Source: Epiperipatus broadwayi
Taxonomy: Eukaryota; Onychophora; Udeonychophora; Euonychophora; Peripatidae
NCBI GenBank assembly: GCA_028023455.1
Contig: JAQFVV010012395.1
Location: 10,970,154 to 11,034,153 of the forward strand
Direction of reading: 5' to 3'
DNA: 64,000 nucleotides
The notes below the pieces were generated by a model, which saw only the letters and a program-made list of their open reading frames with translations, had not been told where the DNA came from and made no database searches. This document shows positions 25,457 to 38,185 of this stretch, one piece after another (position 1 is the stretch's first letter; every line of letters begins with the position of its first letter). The position numbers and the translations under genes are program-made.

Positions 25457-27620
25457 TGTAACGATATATAAATATGTCGTTACATTAATTTAAAATAAAA
25501 ACTTAAAAGTTCGCAAATAAAAGTAAAAAACTAAACGCTAAAATTGAAACATTGTAAATAACGTGTATACATTCGCACAGATGTTAAACTTTAAAAATAT
25601 TTTTTTTTCATAAACAAAAAAAAAAAAAGTATTTGAATGTATTTTTTTTAAATAAAAAAATACAAGATTGAAATATAAAAATATTTTAATAAAAAAAAAT
25701 AACGTAAGTTAAAATAAAAACAGGTATTAATTAATTCCTGTAATCTATAAAAGGAAATGGTTGTTTATTAATTATCTAAAAGCCGTTTAATTAAAAAGTC
25801 AGATGGAAAATTAGATAAGAGAAGAAAGAAATTTTAGCTTGACCAATGGAAGCACTAAGCCTTGGCTCGGACCATGGCGAAAAAACAGAGCAGTGACGTT
25901 TTGTTCAGTGAATCCTTGTGGATGAGATAAAAAGGAAAAAAAATATAGAGTTGAGGAAGTTTTTCCAACTTGATTTGATGACAACGGTAAGACGCACTTG
26001 CCGTTCTCTCTCATTTTTTTTTTGTTTGTTTAAAAAAAAAATAAAATGAAAAGACTGTGATACCAGAAAGGAACCAGCTAATGCTACCTCCAGAACATTT
26101 TCTTCCAATGGAGACGCCGTGGGAATTGCCAACGGGAATTGAAAGCAGAGGCCTGGACTCTTCTACCATGAGCTATATGAAATGAACAATTGTTAAAATC
26201 AATTAAGAACTTTCGTCAAGTTTTACAAATTGATAAACAAGAAGAATGAAATGTTAAAACGGACTCTTATCTGACTTTTGTAAGTTTTTAAATCAATTTA
26301 ATAATGTTAATTTTATATGTTTTCCGATTGATAAACATCATTTCCATTTTTTTTTTTTTTTTCTGATTGTAGAAATTATTAAATGCATTACATTTAAGTT
26401 GTCTATAGACGCTTGCATGGATTCGTTTGCGGTTAATTAGATTTTGGTTTTCATATTTGATCAAAATATATAGACATTCGATAAATAATGATACCTTACG
26501 GTGAGTATCTAAAATGTATTTATTCGGATGTCTTTTAAGTTATTGGTGACAACGCAAGTATCTTATGGTGAATACTATTGGGTTACTTATAAGTTTCCCT
26601 CTGCGATTGTCGGTATCAATAATTTTGTATTTTGATCGTTTATGTTTATTTTGAAATGTTTTTGACCGTGGAATCTGTGTAATCGATCTATACCCAACAT
26701 TTTTAAATAAATCTGTGCGAACGTATATAAATGTTAAAATTAAGTTGGGCGCGAATGGCTATATAGTTTTGTAAAGTTGTATTAAGGGAGGGTAATCTTA
26801 GGTTATTCATTTCGTAGTTGAATTGGTTCAATGGATTGGATATATTTGTGTAATTAGTAGATGTAGTATGAGATCCGCTACGGGCAGGATTATAGATATA
26901 TGCCACACACCCTCTGTTTGCCTATGGATGGGTTTGTAAGTCGGCAGAAGACCGCAGTCCATTCCTATGGAGTTTTTAGTTTATTGATCTACTTGCCCAC
27001 AGATGTCACATTCCTGTTGGTGGAGAGTCAATGTCTTCTCTATTTCTACTTATTGTTCAGATGTACATTCTTGACAATATAGTATTTTGTGTTGTCGTAT
27101 CATGCTACATTGAATACATGAATGTATCAGATGGATTGGTGCCAGTTGATTGCGAAATTGGTTGCCTAAGGTTAAATCAGGGAAGAATATTTTCCTTTCA
27201 AATGCAGACCTATGTAGTCCATTCATACTCGACCCTCTAAATAAAATATTAAACATATAGCAAGCTATTTTAAATGTAAAATTAAAAATTAAGATAAAAA
27301 TCTAAATGTTAAACTTATTCCTCGAATTTAGAATGATTTTATATGTGCGTAAATAAATATTTTTCTGTGTTAATTTCTGGCAGTGGCTTTCATTATTTTA
27401 TTCTTTTATATTTAAGATATAAAATTTATAGATTTTTATCTCTGCGTCTCCGCTGAGCTAGTGACAATGGGCTAACGATCTAAATATGTAAATAAAGTGG
27501 AATCCTAACAGCGCGTATCTGCCTACTTTATAAATTTTTCTAGGCTCAAATGCCTAGATGGCGCCCTTTGGTAGTGCGGTGCGGTGTGATGCGATCTCCC
27601 ACTTCGTTTGGATCGTTATA
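25457..27620. repeat. ~2.16-kb non-coding direct repeat, copy 1 (LTR-like)
   Basis: Runs from TGTAACGATATATAAATATG to GGATCGTTATA, and is followed at once by a second copy. Shared landmarks, in order: AAAGTTCGCAAATAAAA near 25,508; a GACGTTTTG / TTGGATC block near 25,890; AAGACGCACTT near 25,990; module X (26,381-26,700, with GATACCTTACGGTGAGTATCTAA); module Y (26,736-27,245, with TAATCTTAGGTTATTC and CCTATGGAGTTTTT); and a 3' block with CTGGCAGTGGCTT, GAGCTAGTGACAATGGGCTAA and ATGCCTAGATGGCG. No protein domain. The TG start, size and promoter-like TATAAAAG in copy 2 suggest a long LTR, but no pol is attached. A short A-box-like TAGCTCAGCGG is on the minus strand near 27,450. Confidence 0.75.
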
Positions 27621-29760
27621 ATATATATATTATAATGAGCACATATGATGTTACATTATTTTTTTATTAGTAAACATGAAAAAAATAAAAGTTCGCAAAT
27701 AAAACTTCTTTTTTAAGAATTAAAAATTGAAAATTAAAATTCTATGCTAAACTCATATATATATTTAAATCGCACAGATGAGAAATTAAAAAAAAGAAAC
27801 TTTATTAAAAAAAAGAAAAAGTATTTTAAAACTAAATTATCTGTAAAGATTTAAAGATAAAAATATATCGTAATTTTGTACAAAACAAATTAATTAATGT
27901 TATTGAAAAAATGGAAATGATTAATTTAATAAGTCAAATGTAAACTAGCCTTGGGCATTTAAAATGTATAAGCAAAGGCCAGATAGAAGAGAAAAACAAT
28001 GGAATTGGACCTCAGCGAAAAGATCATCACATCGATGACGTAATGTCCATTGGATCCTTAAGTTACGTATAAAAGAAAAAATTTGGAAATAAAAAGTGAT
28101 TTGGTTTAATTAATTAGAAGACAGAGATGTGTTAAGTCGGAGAGTGGGAGGTGAAGGGATTGAAAGACGCACTTTCAATTCCTTCAGTTATAAAAAAAAA
28201 AAGAAATGAAACATCGCCTTTCTTATACTGAGGACAACAGGATCATAGGGGATTTAACATGGATTCCAAACGGCATGCAATGGATAAAGAGGAACATTTT
28301 AAAAATCATAAGAACTTTAAAAACATTTTGAAACACTAAGAACTTTAAAATATAAACTTTCTCAGTATTTAATTTATAAGAAATAGAATCCTATCTGATC
28401 AATGTTATTTATTAATTAGGTATAATTTTATTTGATGTATTTCTTTTGTAAAATCATTTCCATTTATTTTTTTTGTTCTTTTAAGTTTTTATTATGATTT
28501 CTGTTTTTTGATAAATTAAACTATATAAATATTAAACTTAAGTCGGGCATGAATGGCTATATAGATTTGTAAAGTTGTATTAGGGGTGGGTAATCTTAGG
28601 TTATTCGTTTCGTAGTTGAATTAGGTCAATGGATTGGATATATTGGTGTAATTAGTAGATGTAGTATGAGATTCTCTACAGGCAGAATCGCTATTATACG
28701 CCACACACACTCGTTTTGCTTATGGGAGGAATTATAAGACGTAGACCACAGTTCCTTCCTATGGAGTTTTTTTTTTTTGCTCTTATCGTCAGATAGATGT
28801 AATATTCCTATCTGACGAGAAGCAGTTTCTTCTCTTAACCTAATTGTGCTGCCATATTTGTATTACATTGAACACATCAATATATCAGATGGATTGAAGT
28901 TTGGTTTGACTGTGAACTTTTGGCCTAAGGTTAAACAAGGATTGAATATTTTCTTTTCAAATGCAAATCTATGTAGTCTATTCATACTCGACACTAAATA
29001 AAGATGCATTAAATTTAAGTTGGGTATAGACGCTGCATGGGTTCGTTACCGGTTAATTATGTTTTTGGTTTTCATATTTGATCAAAATATACTAGACATT
29101 CGGTAAATACTGATACCTTACGGTGAGTATCTAAGATGTATTTATGTCGGATGTCTTTTAAGTTATTGGTGTCTTGCGGCATCTTACGATGAATGCCATT
29201 GGGTTTCTTATAAATTTCCCTCTGCATTTCTATCAATGACTTTATATTTTGATCGTTTATGTTTACTTTGAAATGTTTTTAACCATGTAATCTATGTAAC
29301 CGATCTATACTCAACATTATAAAACAAACTTTCATAAATCCATCTGTGCAAACTTAATTAAAATGTAAACTTATAATATTATAAAAATTAAAATGTAAAT
29401 TTAAATTCTAAAATCAAATTAAAATCTAAAATAAACATACTAAAATAATAATGTTAAATTTTATATATATGTGCGTAAATAAATGTTTGTGTTTTAATTG
29501 CTGGCAGTGGCTTATTTTATTCATTTTTAAAAATATTCTTAGATAAGAATTTATTGTAAATATAAATCTCTGCTGTTCCACTGAGCTAGTGACAATGGGC
29601 TAATGACCGGAATCAAAATATATTAAATCAAAATATATAAAAAAATTTTTTTTTTTTTAACTTACGTATCTGCCTACTTTATAAATTTTTCTAGGTTCCA
29701 ATGCCTAGATGGCGTCCTGTAGTGCAGATTACGTTAAGTCCTATCTCCAGATCGTTATAA
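27621..29760. repeat. ~2.14-kb non-coding direct repeat, copy 2 (LTR-like)
   Basis: Second copy, directly adjoining the first; it ends AGATCGTTATA. The 5' and 3' blocks are collinear with copy 1, but the inner modules appear in the order Y (28,531-29,001) then X (29,002-29,317), the reverse of copy 1. TATAAAAG lies near 28,068, after a GATGACGTAATG block. Divergence from copy 1 looks like 10-20% with many indels. Non-coding. Confidence 0.75.
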
Positions 29761-31314
29761 TATATATATAAACAGTAGCCATCTTAGGCTGTAATTAGCA
29801 ATCTATCTTTGACTAGCATATTCATTCGTAATTTAGCAAACCAAGATGCAAAGATAGAATTTGGGTATATTTATTGACATAGGTATAATTTCTTAACTGC
29901 ACACACATACATATATTAGACATTATAATGAAAGACACTGTAATCCTGTTAAATCTCATCTCACTGTGTAACCCCTGCGTGCTCTGATCTCACATCTTTA
30001 ACTTGCATAATTGTTGTTTTATTTTTTATTTGTTGGTTTTGATTTATTAATAAATTATTTAAATTCAACTTGTTTCCATTTCATTGCTCATGATCCATTT
30101 CAAATTCCAATCCATTTATTTATTACTTTTGATATTTTGTATGCATTAATGTTTAATTGTAATTTTAAGTATTAAATTTACCTTTAAGTTAGCGTGTCTT
30201 AGTCCACTTTAATCTTCTGGTTAGTCATTTTTTAGTTTTTGGGTCTCATGTCTCCCTATTTGGGGCCAGCTTGCAGATTAAAATAAGAACCATGTGTAAC
30301 CTCAGAAATGTCCTCTATAGGGTTTTAAGTCATCGAGAATTTGTGAATAGGTTGAAGCTTGGTCAGACCTGGGATCTCACCATTCCATTTTGATTGGCTT
30401 TAAGATATTTGCCTAGACTCTAGGTTTTGTTACAAATATGACTGTTGCATTTTATGTGAAGGAAGTAATTCCAATATTAATTAATAAACATATTTTTTTT
30501 TACAAAGCAGTTGTCCCTAACACTTTCAAATTCACATATCAAATATAACAGGTATATTTAAAATGTTTAATTTTAATTTAGCTTTTTTAATATCTTGCTG
30601 GATACATTTCTGAACTATAACAAACAGGACAGGTTGTTCCAAACATTTTTTTTTTCATTTGTGAAATTTATCACATTTATTTATAAATTAATATATATAT
30701 ATATGCTGTCTGTACATATAATGAAGCTAGAACATATATATTTAAAAGCGAAATTTTAAGTTATTAAAATAAAAAAATAAAAAACTATTAAATCAAAGAA
30801 CTCAGCACTTTCAAGAGACTACTTGCTCTTAAACTCGTAGATGTTGTTGTTATAACTGCATCGTATTTCACATTTATTTATATAATATTAAAATCTTTTG
30901 TTTAATTTACATTAAATCTTTAAAAAAATTTGTTAAAGCAACCAATTAAAAAAACCGTGGCCTTTTCATAGGCCAGGTACATCTGGTTATTATATAGATG
31001 TTTAAGATCTCTAATATAATCCAAGAATGACAAATTAACCAAGAAGCAGATTACTTTGTTATTTTTTTTTAACTTTTTAATCGACTATTTACATAAAAGC
31101 ATTATTTAAAAAAATTTTTTTTATATATATTATTTATCTTGGAATAAAAATGTATTTGCCTCACATGTATGAATTCTATAAGATCAGCATTATATATTTT
31201 TTTCACTGCAAGAAGTTCAAAACTAAAAAAAATACACAAAGTATAATATCTTTATATGTGGAATTCCTGAAAAATTATAAGCTCTGCTTTTATATGTAAA
31301 GTATTTTTTACAAA
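29761..31314. other. Intergenic DNA
   Basis: No gene supported. The part at 29,930-30,450 is less AT-rich, with no recognisable element. AT tracts occur near 30,690-30,705. Confidence 0.45.
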
Positions 31315-34018
31315 TTGCAGAAAGGAGTTTTAACTGAAAGATACTCCTTTGGTTCCTCTTTAAGGCCTTAAAGAAACCAAATGACAAATTCCTAATGTCT
31401 GCTTCTTAAGTTATTGTTGCAATAAATTATTGCTATATGATTATTTATATAGTAAATGAATGTGGATGTTCCACTCATTGTGTACCTGCTAGAGTGGTGA
31501 TTATTGCCTTTTTGATTCCAAATTTAAAATTAAAGAAACATTATGGTCTTCTCAGTTGCCTGATAGTTGTTAATTAAAATATCAGTTGAGTTTTCTTGAA
31601 GGCAGAATGGATGTGTGTGAATATACTTTTTTCTATAGATATTTATATAATCATGGCAGATAAAACTAAAATATGATCTTATTCCAATATGGTTGCAAAG
31701 TTTTCAGCCAAGATATTATTTGACAATTGAAGGCAGAGGATGTTAAGAAATTTTCTGATGACTTATTTAGCTTACCTACAACTGCAGATTAGTTTTAAGT
31801 GAAGAAACATTATATAAATTGAAAAAAAGAAATGTCTAATATTAAATGGGAAATGTTGGTCTTTGTGAAGTTAGAATAAAAGATATAGAACCAAATGATT
31901 TTAAAAGTGATACAAACTTTACTATAGAGGCACAAATATTGGAAGCACAAATGGCATGTGATTAATTATAAATAAAAAGTGGAAGAATAACATTGTAAAG
32001 AATAATGGCATATGAGATTAGTATGATTAATTATTCAAATTAGCAAAAACCAAATGCAGATAATTTAGATTTATGCCCCAACAAGTTCTCAAAATGTCTT
32101 TCATCAAGCCAAACAACATTTTAAAATTATCTTGGGGGACTTTAATGCTAGAATTGGTAAATGAATGAAAGATTAAAATGTGTAAATTTGGTTATGATAA
32201 CAGAAATGAGAGAGGACACAGACTTGTGGAATTTTCAGGAAAAACCCCCCCTATATATTGCAAATTCTTTATTTGAGAAAAATGCTAAGGAGAAATTAAA
32301 AATATAGCAGAATTGATTATATTTTGACTAACAGAAAATATGTATTTCAAGATGTAATGATCTTAAAAGGTTCAATACAGCAAGTGATCAATAATTACTG
32401 AGATACAATATATGTATTAATATAAAACTAGAGAGATGAAAATTATTAAGAAAAAACGTATTATCAGTTGACATTCTAATCCTCAGAAGCATTCCAATGA
32501 ATTGAAGTTAGAACTTGCATTTTAAAATATTAACAGATTTTGAAGATGAACTGGTTTAGATTTGAATGAAATTATTAAGATAACATATACTATTAAGAAC
32601 TGCAGGAAAGATAGCTGGTACTTTAAAGCATCATTTTACCAGTAAATTTTCTGTTGAAACGACAATAAAAAATAAAAAAATTATTTATTATGAATTGAAT
32701 ATCTAGAATTTTGTAAAATAGTACAAATAATAATAATAATAATAACAACAACAACAACAATAATAATAATAATAATAATAATAACAACAATAATAATAAT
32801 AATAATTAAGAAAGATGATAAAGGAGATATTAGAAATTATAGACCTATCAGTCTTCTATTAATTTTATACCATCTCTTTATTAATATAATTATCATTCTT
32901 CCATAGCAAACTTTGTATTTTAAACAATCTAAAGAACAAGCTGGATTTAAAAGTGGTTTTAGTATCATGAATTGCATTCATGCATTGACAGAACTTATAG
33001 AAAGGACCAATGAATATGAATTTTAATATGCTTTTGATTTGTAGATTATGAAATGGTATTTGAATTTATCAGCATTTCTATAGTAATTAAAGCATTGGAT
33101 CACTAAGATATAGACATGGGGAGGTACTATTATATTTTGAAGAATATCAAAATACATCAGTGATTAGATTATATGCTGATATTAAGATTAACATTGGGTA
33201 GAATGTGTGATAGGATGATTTCATATCTCCAAAACTTTTTACAGAATTGCAATGAGAAACTAAGGGTGTAAAAGTAAATGGTTATTATATAAGATTCTAC
33301 ATTTTGTTGATGATGGTATTTTTGCAAATAATTCTTCAGAAAGTACTGCAAAAGTTAACGGATGAAAATAAGAAGGTAGGACTAAAGATAAATGCTAAAA
33401 GACTATATTTAATGAGTTTTTTAAAAAGAAAATAAAAATCATTAGAAGAAATTAACAACTACAAATACCTTGGTCAGATTATTAATATGAGTGGAAACAT
33501 AATAGATGAAATTAATCAAATAATTAAACTTGATAAAGTGTTTTTGATGGAAATAATTTAATATCAAAAGGAAATTCATCTATATATTTGAAGAAAAAGA
33601 TTTTAATAAATATATTTTGCCAATTTTTATTTATGGATTTGAAGTAGACACTTAAAAGAGGAATAATTTAGTGACTTCATACTACTCAATGAAGTATCGA
33701 AAGATTTATATTAGAAGTAACAATGATATACATGGATGAGAGAACAAACAGGTATCACTGATATCATTGAAAGAAATAAAAAACTGAAATGGAACTCAGC
33801 TGGACATATAGCTTAAGAGATGATAATGGATGCAACCTGGTTCCTAATAGATTGTAAAAAAACCCTAAAGGGACCAAATATGAGATGCAAAGATGAAATA
33901 AGGATATTTCATGGTGTGTTGCAGAGAAAAAAGGCTAGGAATGAGAAAAACTGGATTAAACTTTGAGAGTTATTTATCCTGCAAGGGATCAATAATGGTT
34001 GAAATTGAAATGATGATC
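31315..34018 (+). pseudogene. Decayed full-length-derived RTE LINE with internal loss
   Basis: Collinear with the young RTE copies from their 5' end (GCAGAAAGGAGTTTT at 31,317; compare 46,587) to their 3' end (CTGCAAGGGATCAATAATGG then GATGAT, ending near 34,018). Recognisable blocks include the endonuclease 'GDFNARIG' stretch near 32,140, '[10 protein letters not shown]' near 32,310, '[11 protein letters not shown]' near 32,830, '[10 protein letters not shown]' near 32,935, 'KYLGQIIN' near 33,465 and the C-terminus at 33,950. Stops and indels are everywhere. The part that in young copies runs from the end of the endonuclease linker to the RT fingers (equivalent to about 48,110-48,570) is missing and replaced by a trinucleotide microsatellite. 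Confidence 0.87.
32724..32808. repeat. AAT/AAC trinucleotide microsatellite
   Basis: About 85 bases of alternating blocks of AAT and AAC triplets. It lies exactly where the decayed RTE copy has lost the segment before the RT fingers. Confidence 0.95.
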
Positions 34019-37000
34019 TTTTATATATTTAATTCTTCTTAGTATAAATTATTGAAACATCTAACTTATTAAAATGTAATAAAATTATAAAGATAAATTA
34101 TACATGAGGACTATAAGAAAACTAAGTAGTACCCCATACATCACTATATGGCACTTCACATACTGGGAGTAGATTCTATTGTTTAATGATCTCTAAAATC
34201 AAGAAATTAAGGCAAGACTGAAAATCTGCTGAATAAAATATTAGATTGTAGAAAAGTGTATGAAAGAAAAATTGCAAATATGTGGCAAATCTTATATTTA
34301 TTTATAATATGCAGATCTAGATATCTAAATAAACAGTAAAAAATATTAAAGAATAAATGGAAAGCAGCATTTTACACGAGAACTAACAAGAAATAATGGC
34401 TTACTGCAATGATATGAGTGTATTATATCTGAAAAAGTAAACTAAAATAGAAGTGGGTAAAACACATAGAGAGAAAGCAATGTAGTGCAGAGATAAAATA
34501 GAAAAGAAATTGACATGAGTTAAAAAAAAAAATGCTGCTACCTCTTGGTCAGCACAAAAATATGTGGAAGCATTTGGAAGAGAATTCTTTGACAACAAAG
34601 GAATATTATGACTAGCAGTAACAAACAAAAACTATAAAAGTATATACATTTATGATTGGGTAGGCAAAAACAAAAAAAAATGATAATAGCACTCTAATCA
34701 TTGTATTAGATTATCTTTTACATAGTACAACAAATGAGTATTTCTGAACTTAGGGTAAACTTAAAAAATTGAAAGTTTTAATACTATATCAATGAAAAAA
34801 TATATACCAGAAAAAAAGTATAGAAGAATGTGAACAATAGTTAATGTTTTTTTATTTTTTATATTTAACTTTATTACTTAATTATTTTAATTAATTTAGT
34901 AATTTAATAGGAACTTAGCTTTTTTTTCCTTTTTTTTTTTTTTTAACAGATTGCAAGAAGCCACCAATCAGGTAAATTTATAAGATTATAAATTTTATTT
35001 GTTTTTAATAAAAATTAGCTTTTGATTAATTTTTTACAGAAAAATAATAGGCATAACAACATGTGATTTTAAAAGAGACAGAAAGGGACTTATAAGTAAT
35101 AATGATTAATTGATCCACATGCTTTAATAACAATCCGAAGATTAAATTCTGAACAGAAATAAACATTTTGTCAGATATCTGATGATTTTTAAGCAAGCCT
35201 TTTTTTTTTTTATACAAGGACCTGAATTTAAACTTGAAGTGGAACTTTTTTTGCCCAGTAGATATATATATATATTGAATCAAGGTCAAAATGTTTCATA
35301 CCTGATCCATATCCAATACAATCATTGATCACAAAAATAGTAGTTAGATATTTTTAGCTAGAGAATAAAATAAATAAGGAAAACATATGTTATCCAACAA
35401 TAAGTTGATTAATCTAATGAGTAAATATTTTTTCATTGTTTCTTTGTGAGAAATACTAGACCAGCCATTGCTGTGTAGAGACTCTTTATAAGTATTTTAT
35501 ATTTATCTTACTTAATTGTTTATATTTGGAATACTAATTTGGAGCAAGAAAGTAAAGAAACTTTATTGGTACTCATTTATCGGAAAATAATGAAATAATT
35601 TGTCACACAAGGGGATCATGTTTGAAGACTGAATCAAGGGACGTTTAGTTTTTGAATCAATCACTCTATCATTGTATTAAACTGAACATCAGCATTAAGT
35701 TAGATTTAAACTAGGTTCAAGAAATGGATTTAGCACTTGTAGAAATTTGATTGATGAATACTACATATTTGTCATGTTTTTATTATGTGCAACACATCAG
35801 AAATCACCTTATCAGCTTATTTTAGAATGTTTTTTATATTCTAGCCAGAGATATGAAAAGTACTTATTTAATAACCAATTTTGGATAATTAACTACTTGA
35901 CTATGGATTGGATACCTGAAAAAATATTGATCTTACTTGGAAAACTTACAACCAAACTGGAAAAAAAATTGTGGGCATATCAGATTAATGAATTAATCAT
36001 TTTAAATATGAATGACATTGATATAGTAATAAGAAATAAAATGATCATGGTCTTGAAAATGCAAATATTCTAGCTAAGCTTCAAATCTTTTTATACAATA
36101 GTCAATAATAACAAATCATTTAATTCTTTAGCTTCATTTTACTTTCTTAGTCCAAAATCTAAAATTCAAAACATTCTAAAGTTTTGATCCCAAGTTAACC
36201 TGCTTAAACAGCTATAGATCTCATCCTGGATTCGTAATTATATTTTATTAGTTTCACTTCTTTTTCAGCTATAAGCACTCCCTTTTCCCTCTGGTTAAAA
36301 ATTTTAATAATAGCAAATCAATTGAATAATATAAGAACAGTTCTCTATTCTACTGAATTACAAAATAGCTCAGTTTGTTTAAAATTTTTCTATAAAAATA
36401 AAATGGCCAAAGCAAAAATAAGGTAATTTTGGCTTGAATAGTAAGATAGAAGGAAAGGTAATTAATTACTAAAAGCATAAGTGGATTCAAATTCTAAATC
36501 CTTATTAATAAGGACAAAAAAAACTGTTCTAGAGATGAGAATTTAAATGCAGTGCTATCTATTAATCACTGATTATCCAAGCATACTATAGATGGCTGTA
36601 AAGTAGATATGTACTCTTATTTAATATAATGAAATATTAAACCCATAACTTGGATCCAAACCTGAATGAAGATTAATTTTAAATAACCAAAGCATTCTTA
36701 AAGAAACATTTTTTAAAAAAAAAATTAGCTGCTGTATGTCAATCTAGTTAGTCATTCAGTATTCAGAAGCAATTGTGGGTTTAACTATCTTAGTGGAAAA
36801 TAAATATACTGAATAATACTTGGTTAGTTAAATATGTCTTTACACCATCTGAATCACTTGATTAACAATGTGAAAGATAAGCTGACCCCAAAAGAAGTTT
36901 CTCAAATCATGTATAATATTATCTGCAACAACACAAACTGCAACACAATTTATTTTAGAGAATCTTATGCCAATTTCTTTATAAGAATCACACAGCACAA

Positions 37001-37461
37001 ATATCAGTACAATTAAACTAAAACTAATCCAGATTCTATTTTCCTCAAACATGAATCTAAACACAGTCACAGCTTTGAACCCACATCTGCCAGTCTTAAC
37101 CACTCTGAAAGAAACTATGCCAAACACAAAGTTAAAGAGACCTGACACATCACCATCAATATACATGCAATCAACAAGAAAGAATCCTGCATTCCATTCT
37201 CAAAAAAATGACTAATTTAATTAAATTCATTTACATATTGTAATCAAATTTTTATGTAAAATACCACTTTTGTGATTCTTCTATAAATCTCACAATTCTC
37301 TTGGACAATTATAGCTATGAGTATGTGTCAAAAGCATAGCATACTCTGTTGATATATTTAACATTTTTATTTTAAAGTATTAAACAATTTTCTTAGTATA
37401 TGTGTTGTATGTATTATTTATATTGAATTCAATTTCTTTTATTTCTTTCCTTATTTGTTTG
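34019..37461. other. AT-rich intergenic DNA
   Basis: No supported gene. The 108-codon frame at 35,747-36,073 (plus) shows no domain or neighbour support. A ~60-bp segment at 36,531-36,595 resembles 39,231-39,285 (GAGAATT...AATCACTGATTA.CCAAGC), possibly an old dispersed repeat. Confidence 0.45.
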
Positions 37462-38185
37462 TAATTCAATAAATAGGGAAGATCCACTATACAGTAAAGA
37501 TTAAAAAATTATAATTGTTTTTACTGCTTTTGACCAGGCCATGATATCATATTGCGGTAATAATTTGCTAGATAAAGACAAGTACGTGGGAAAATGAATA
37601 TGTATATTAATTAATATGAACATCTGTAAATTTACATATACCACTTGCATGATAATGTGACACATGAGGCTTTTATTTATCATGAGAATGTTGTTTATGA
37701 TAAACCATGCCTTTTTGAATTTTCTTTTTTAATCATTATTCTCAACACAAACAACTTTAATGTGAAGCAGATCAAAAGTATGACCCAACTCAATCTCATG
37801 CTCTAAAAATAATGATTTTATGTTAGAGTCTCTTTTAGCTATATGTGTATATATACTAGAGCACAAGATTGAGTCAGGTCACAATTTTGATCCATTTCAC
37901 ATTAAAGTTGTTTGCACTGACCATAATGATTGAAAGAGAAAATACAATGAGGCATGGTTTATGACAAACAATATTCATTCAATACATAAAAAAGATTCAT
38001 GCATTGCATTATCACACAAGTGGTATATGTAAATTTACAGACTTTCATATTAATTAATCTACATGTTCATTCTCCCACATAACCTGTCTTTGTGATATGA
38101 ATATAACCAGCCTGGTCAGTAGTAAAAAACAATTATAATTTTTAATCTTTCCTATATAGTGGACCTTCCCTATTTTTTGAATTAT
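37462..38185. mobile_element. Foldback element, ~0.72 kb
   Basis: Inverted arms of about 330-350 bp: TAATTCAATAAATAGGGAAG at 37,462 is mirrored by CTTCCCTATTTTTTGAATTA ending at 38,185. Matching inner blocks include ATTATAATTG, TAAATTTACATATACCACTTG, ACATTAAAGTTGTTTG against its complement, and the innermost CTCAATCTCATGCTCT (about 37,788) with AGAGCACAAGATTGAG (about 37,857). The loop is about 50 bases. Arm divergence is about 10-15% by eye. No protein is encoded. Confidence 0.82.

Noticed and set aside
25457-29760. A complete LTR retrotransposon with two LTRs
   Set aside because: The two similar units adjoin directly; there is no primer site, gag or pol between them.
32724-32808. Possible CRISPR-like array
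   Set aside because: It is a simple trinucleotide microsatellite without spacers, in a eukaryotic context.
35747-36073. 108-codon plus-strand frame
   Set aside because: The largest frame in its region, but the composition is that of translated AT-rich DNA and nothing is recognisable in it.
36840-37166. 108-codon minus-strand frame rich in Phe, Val and Ile, with a possible membrane-like look
   Set aside because: It overlaps another open frame on the other strand; hydrophobicity follows from base composition; no start context or homology cue.
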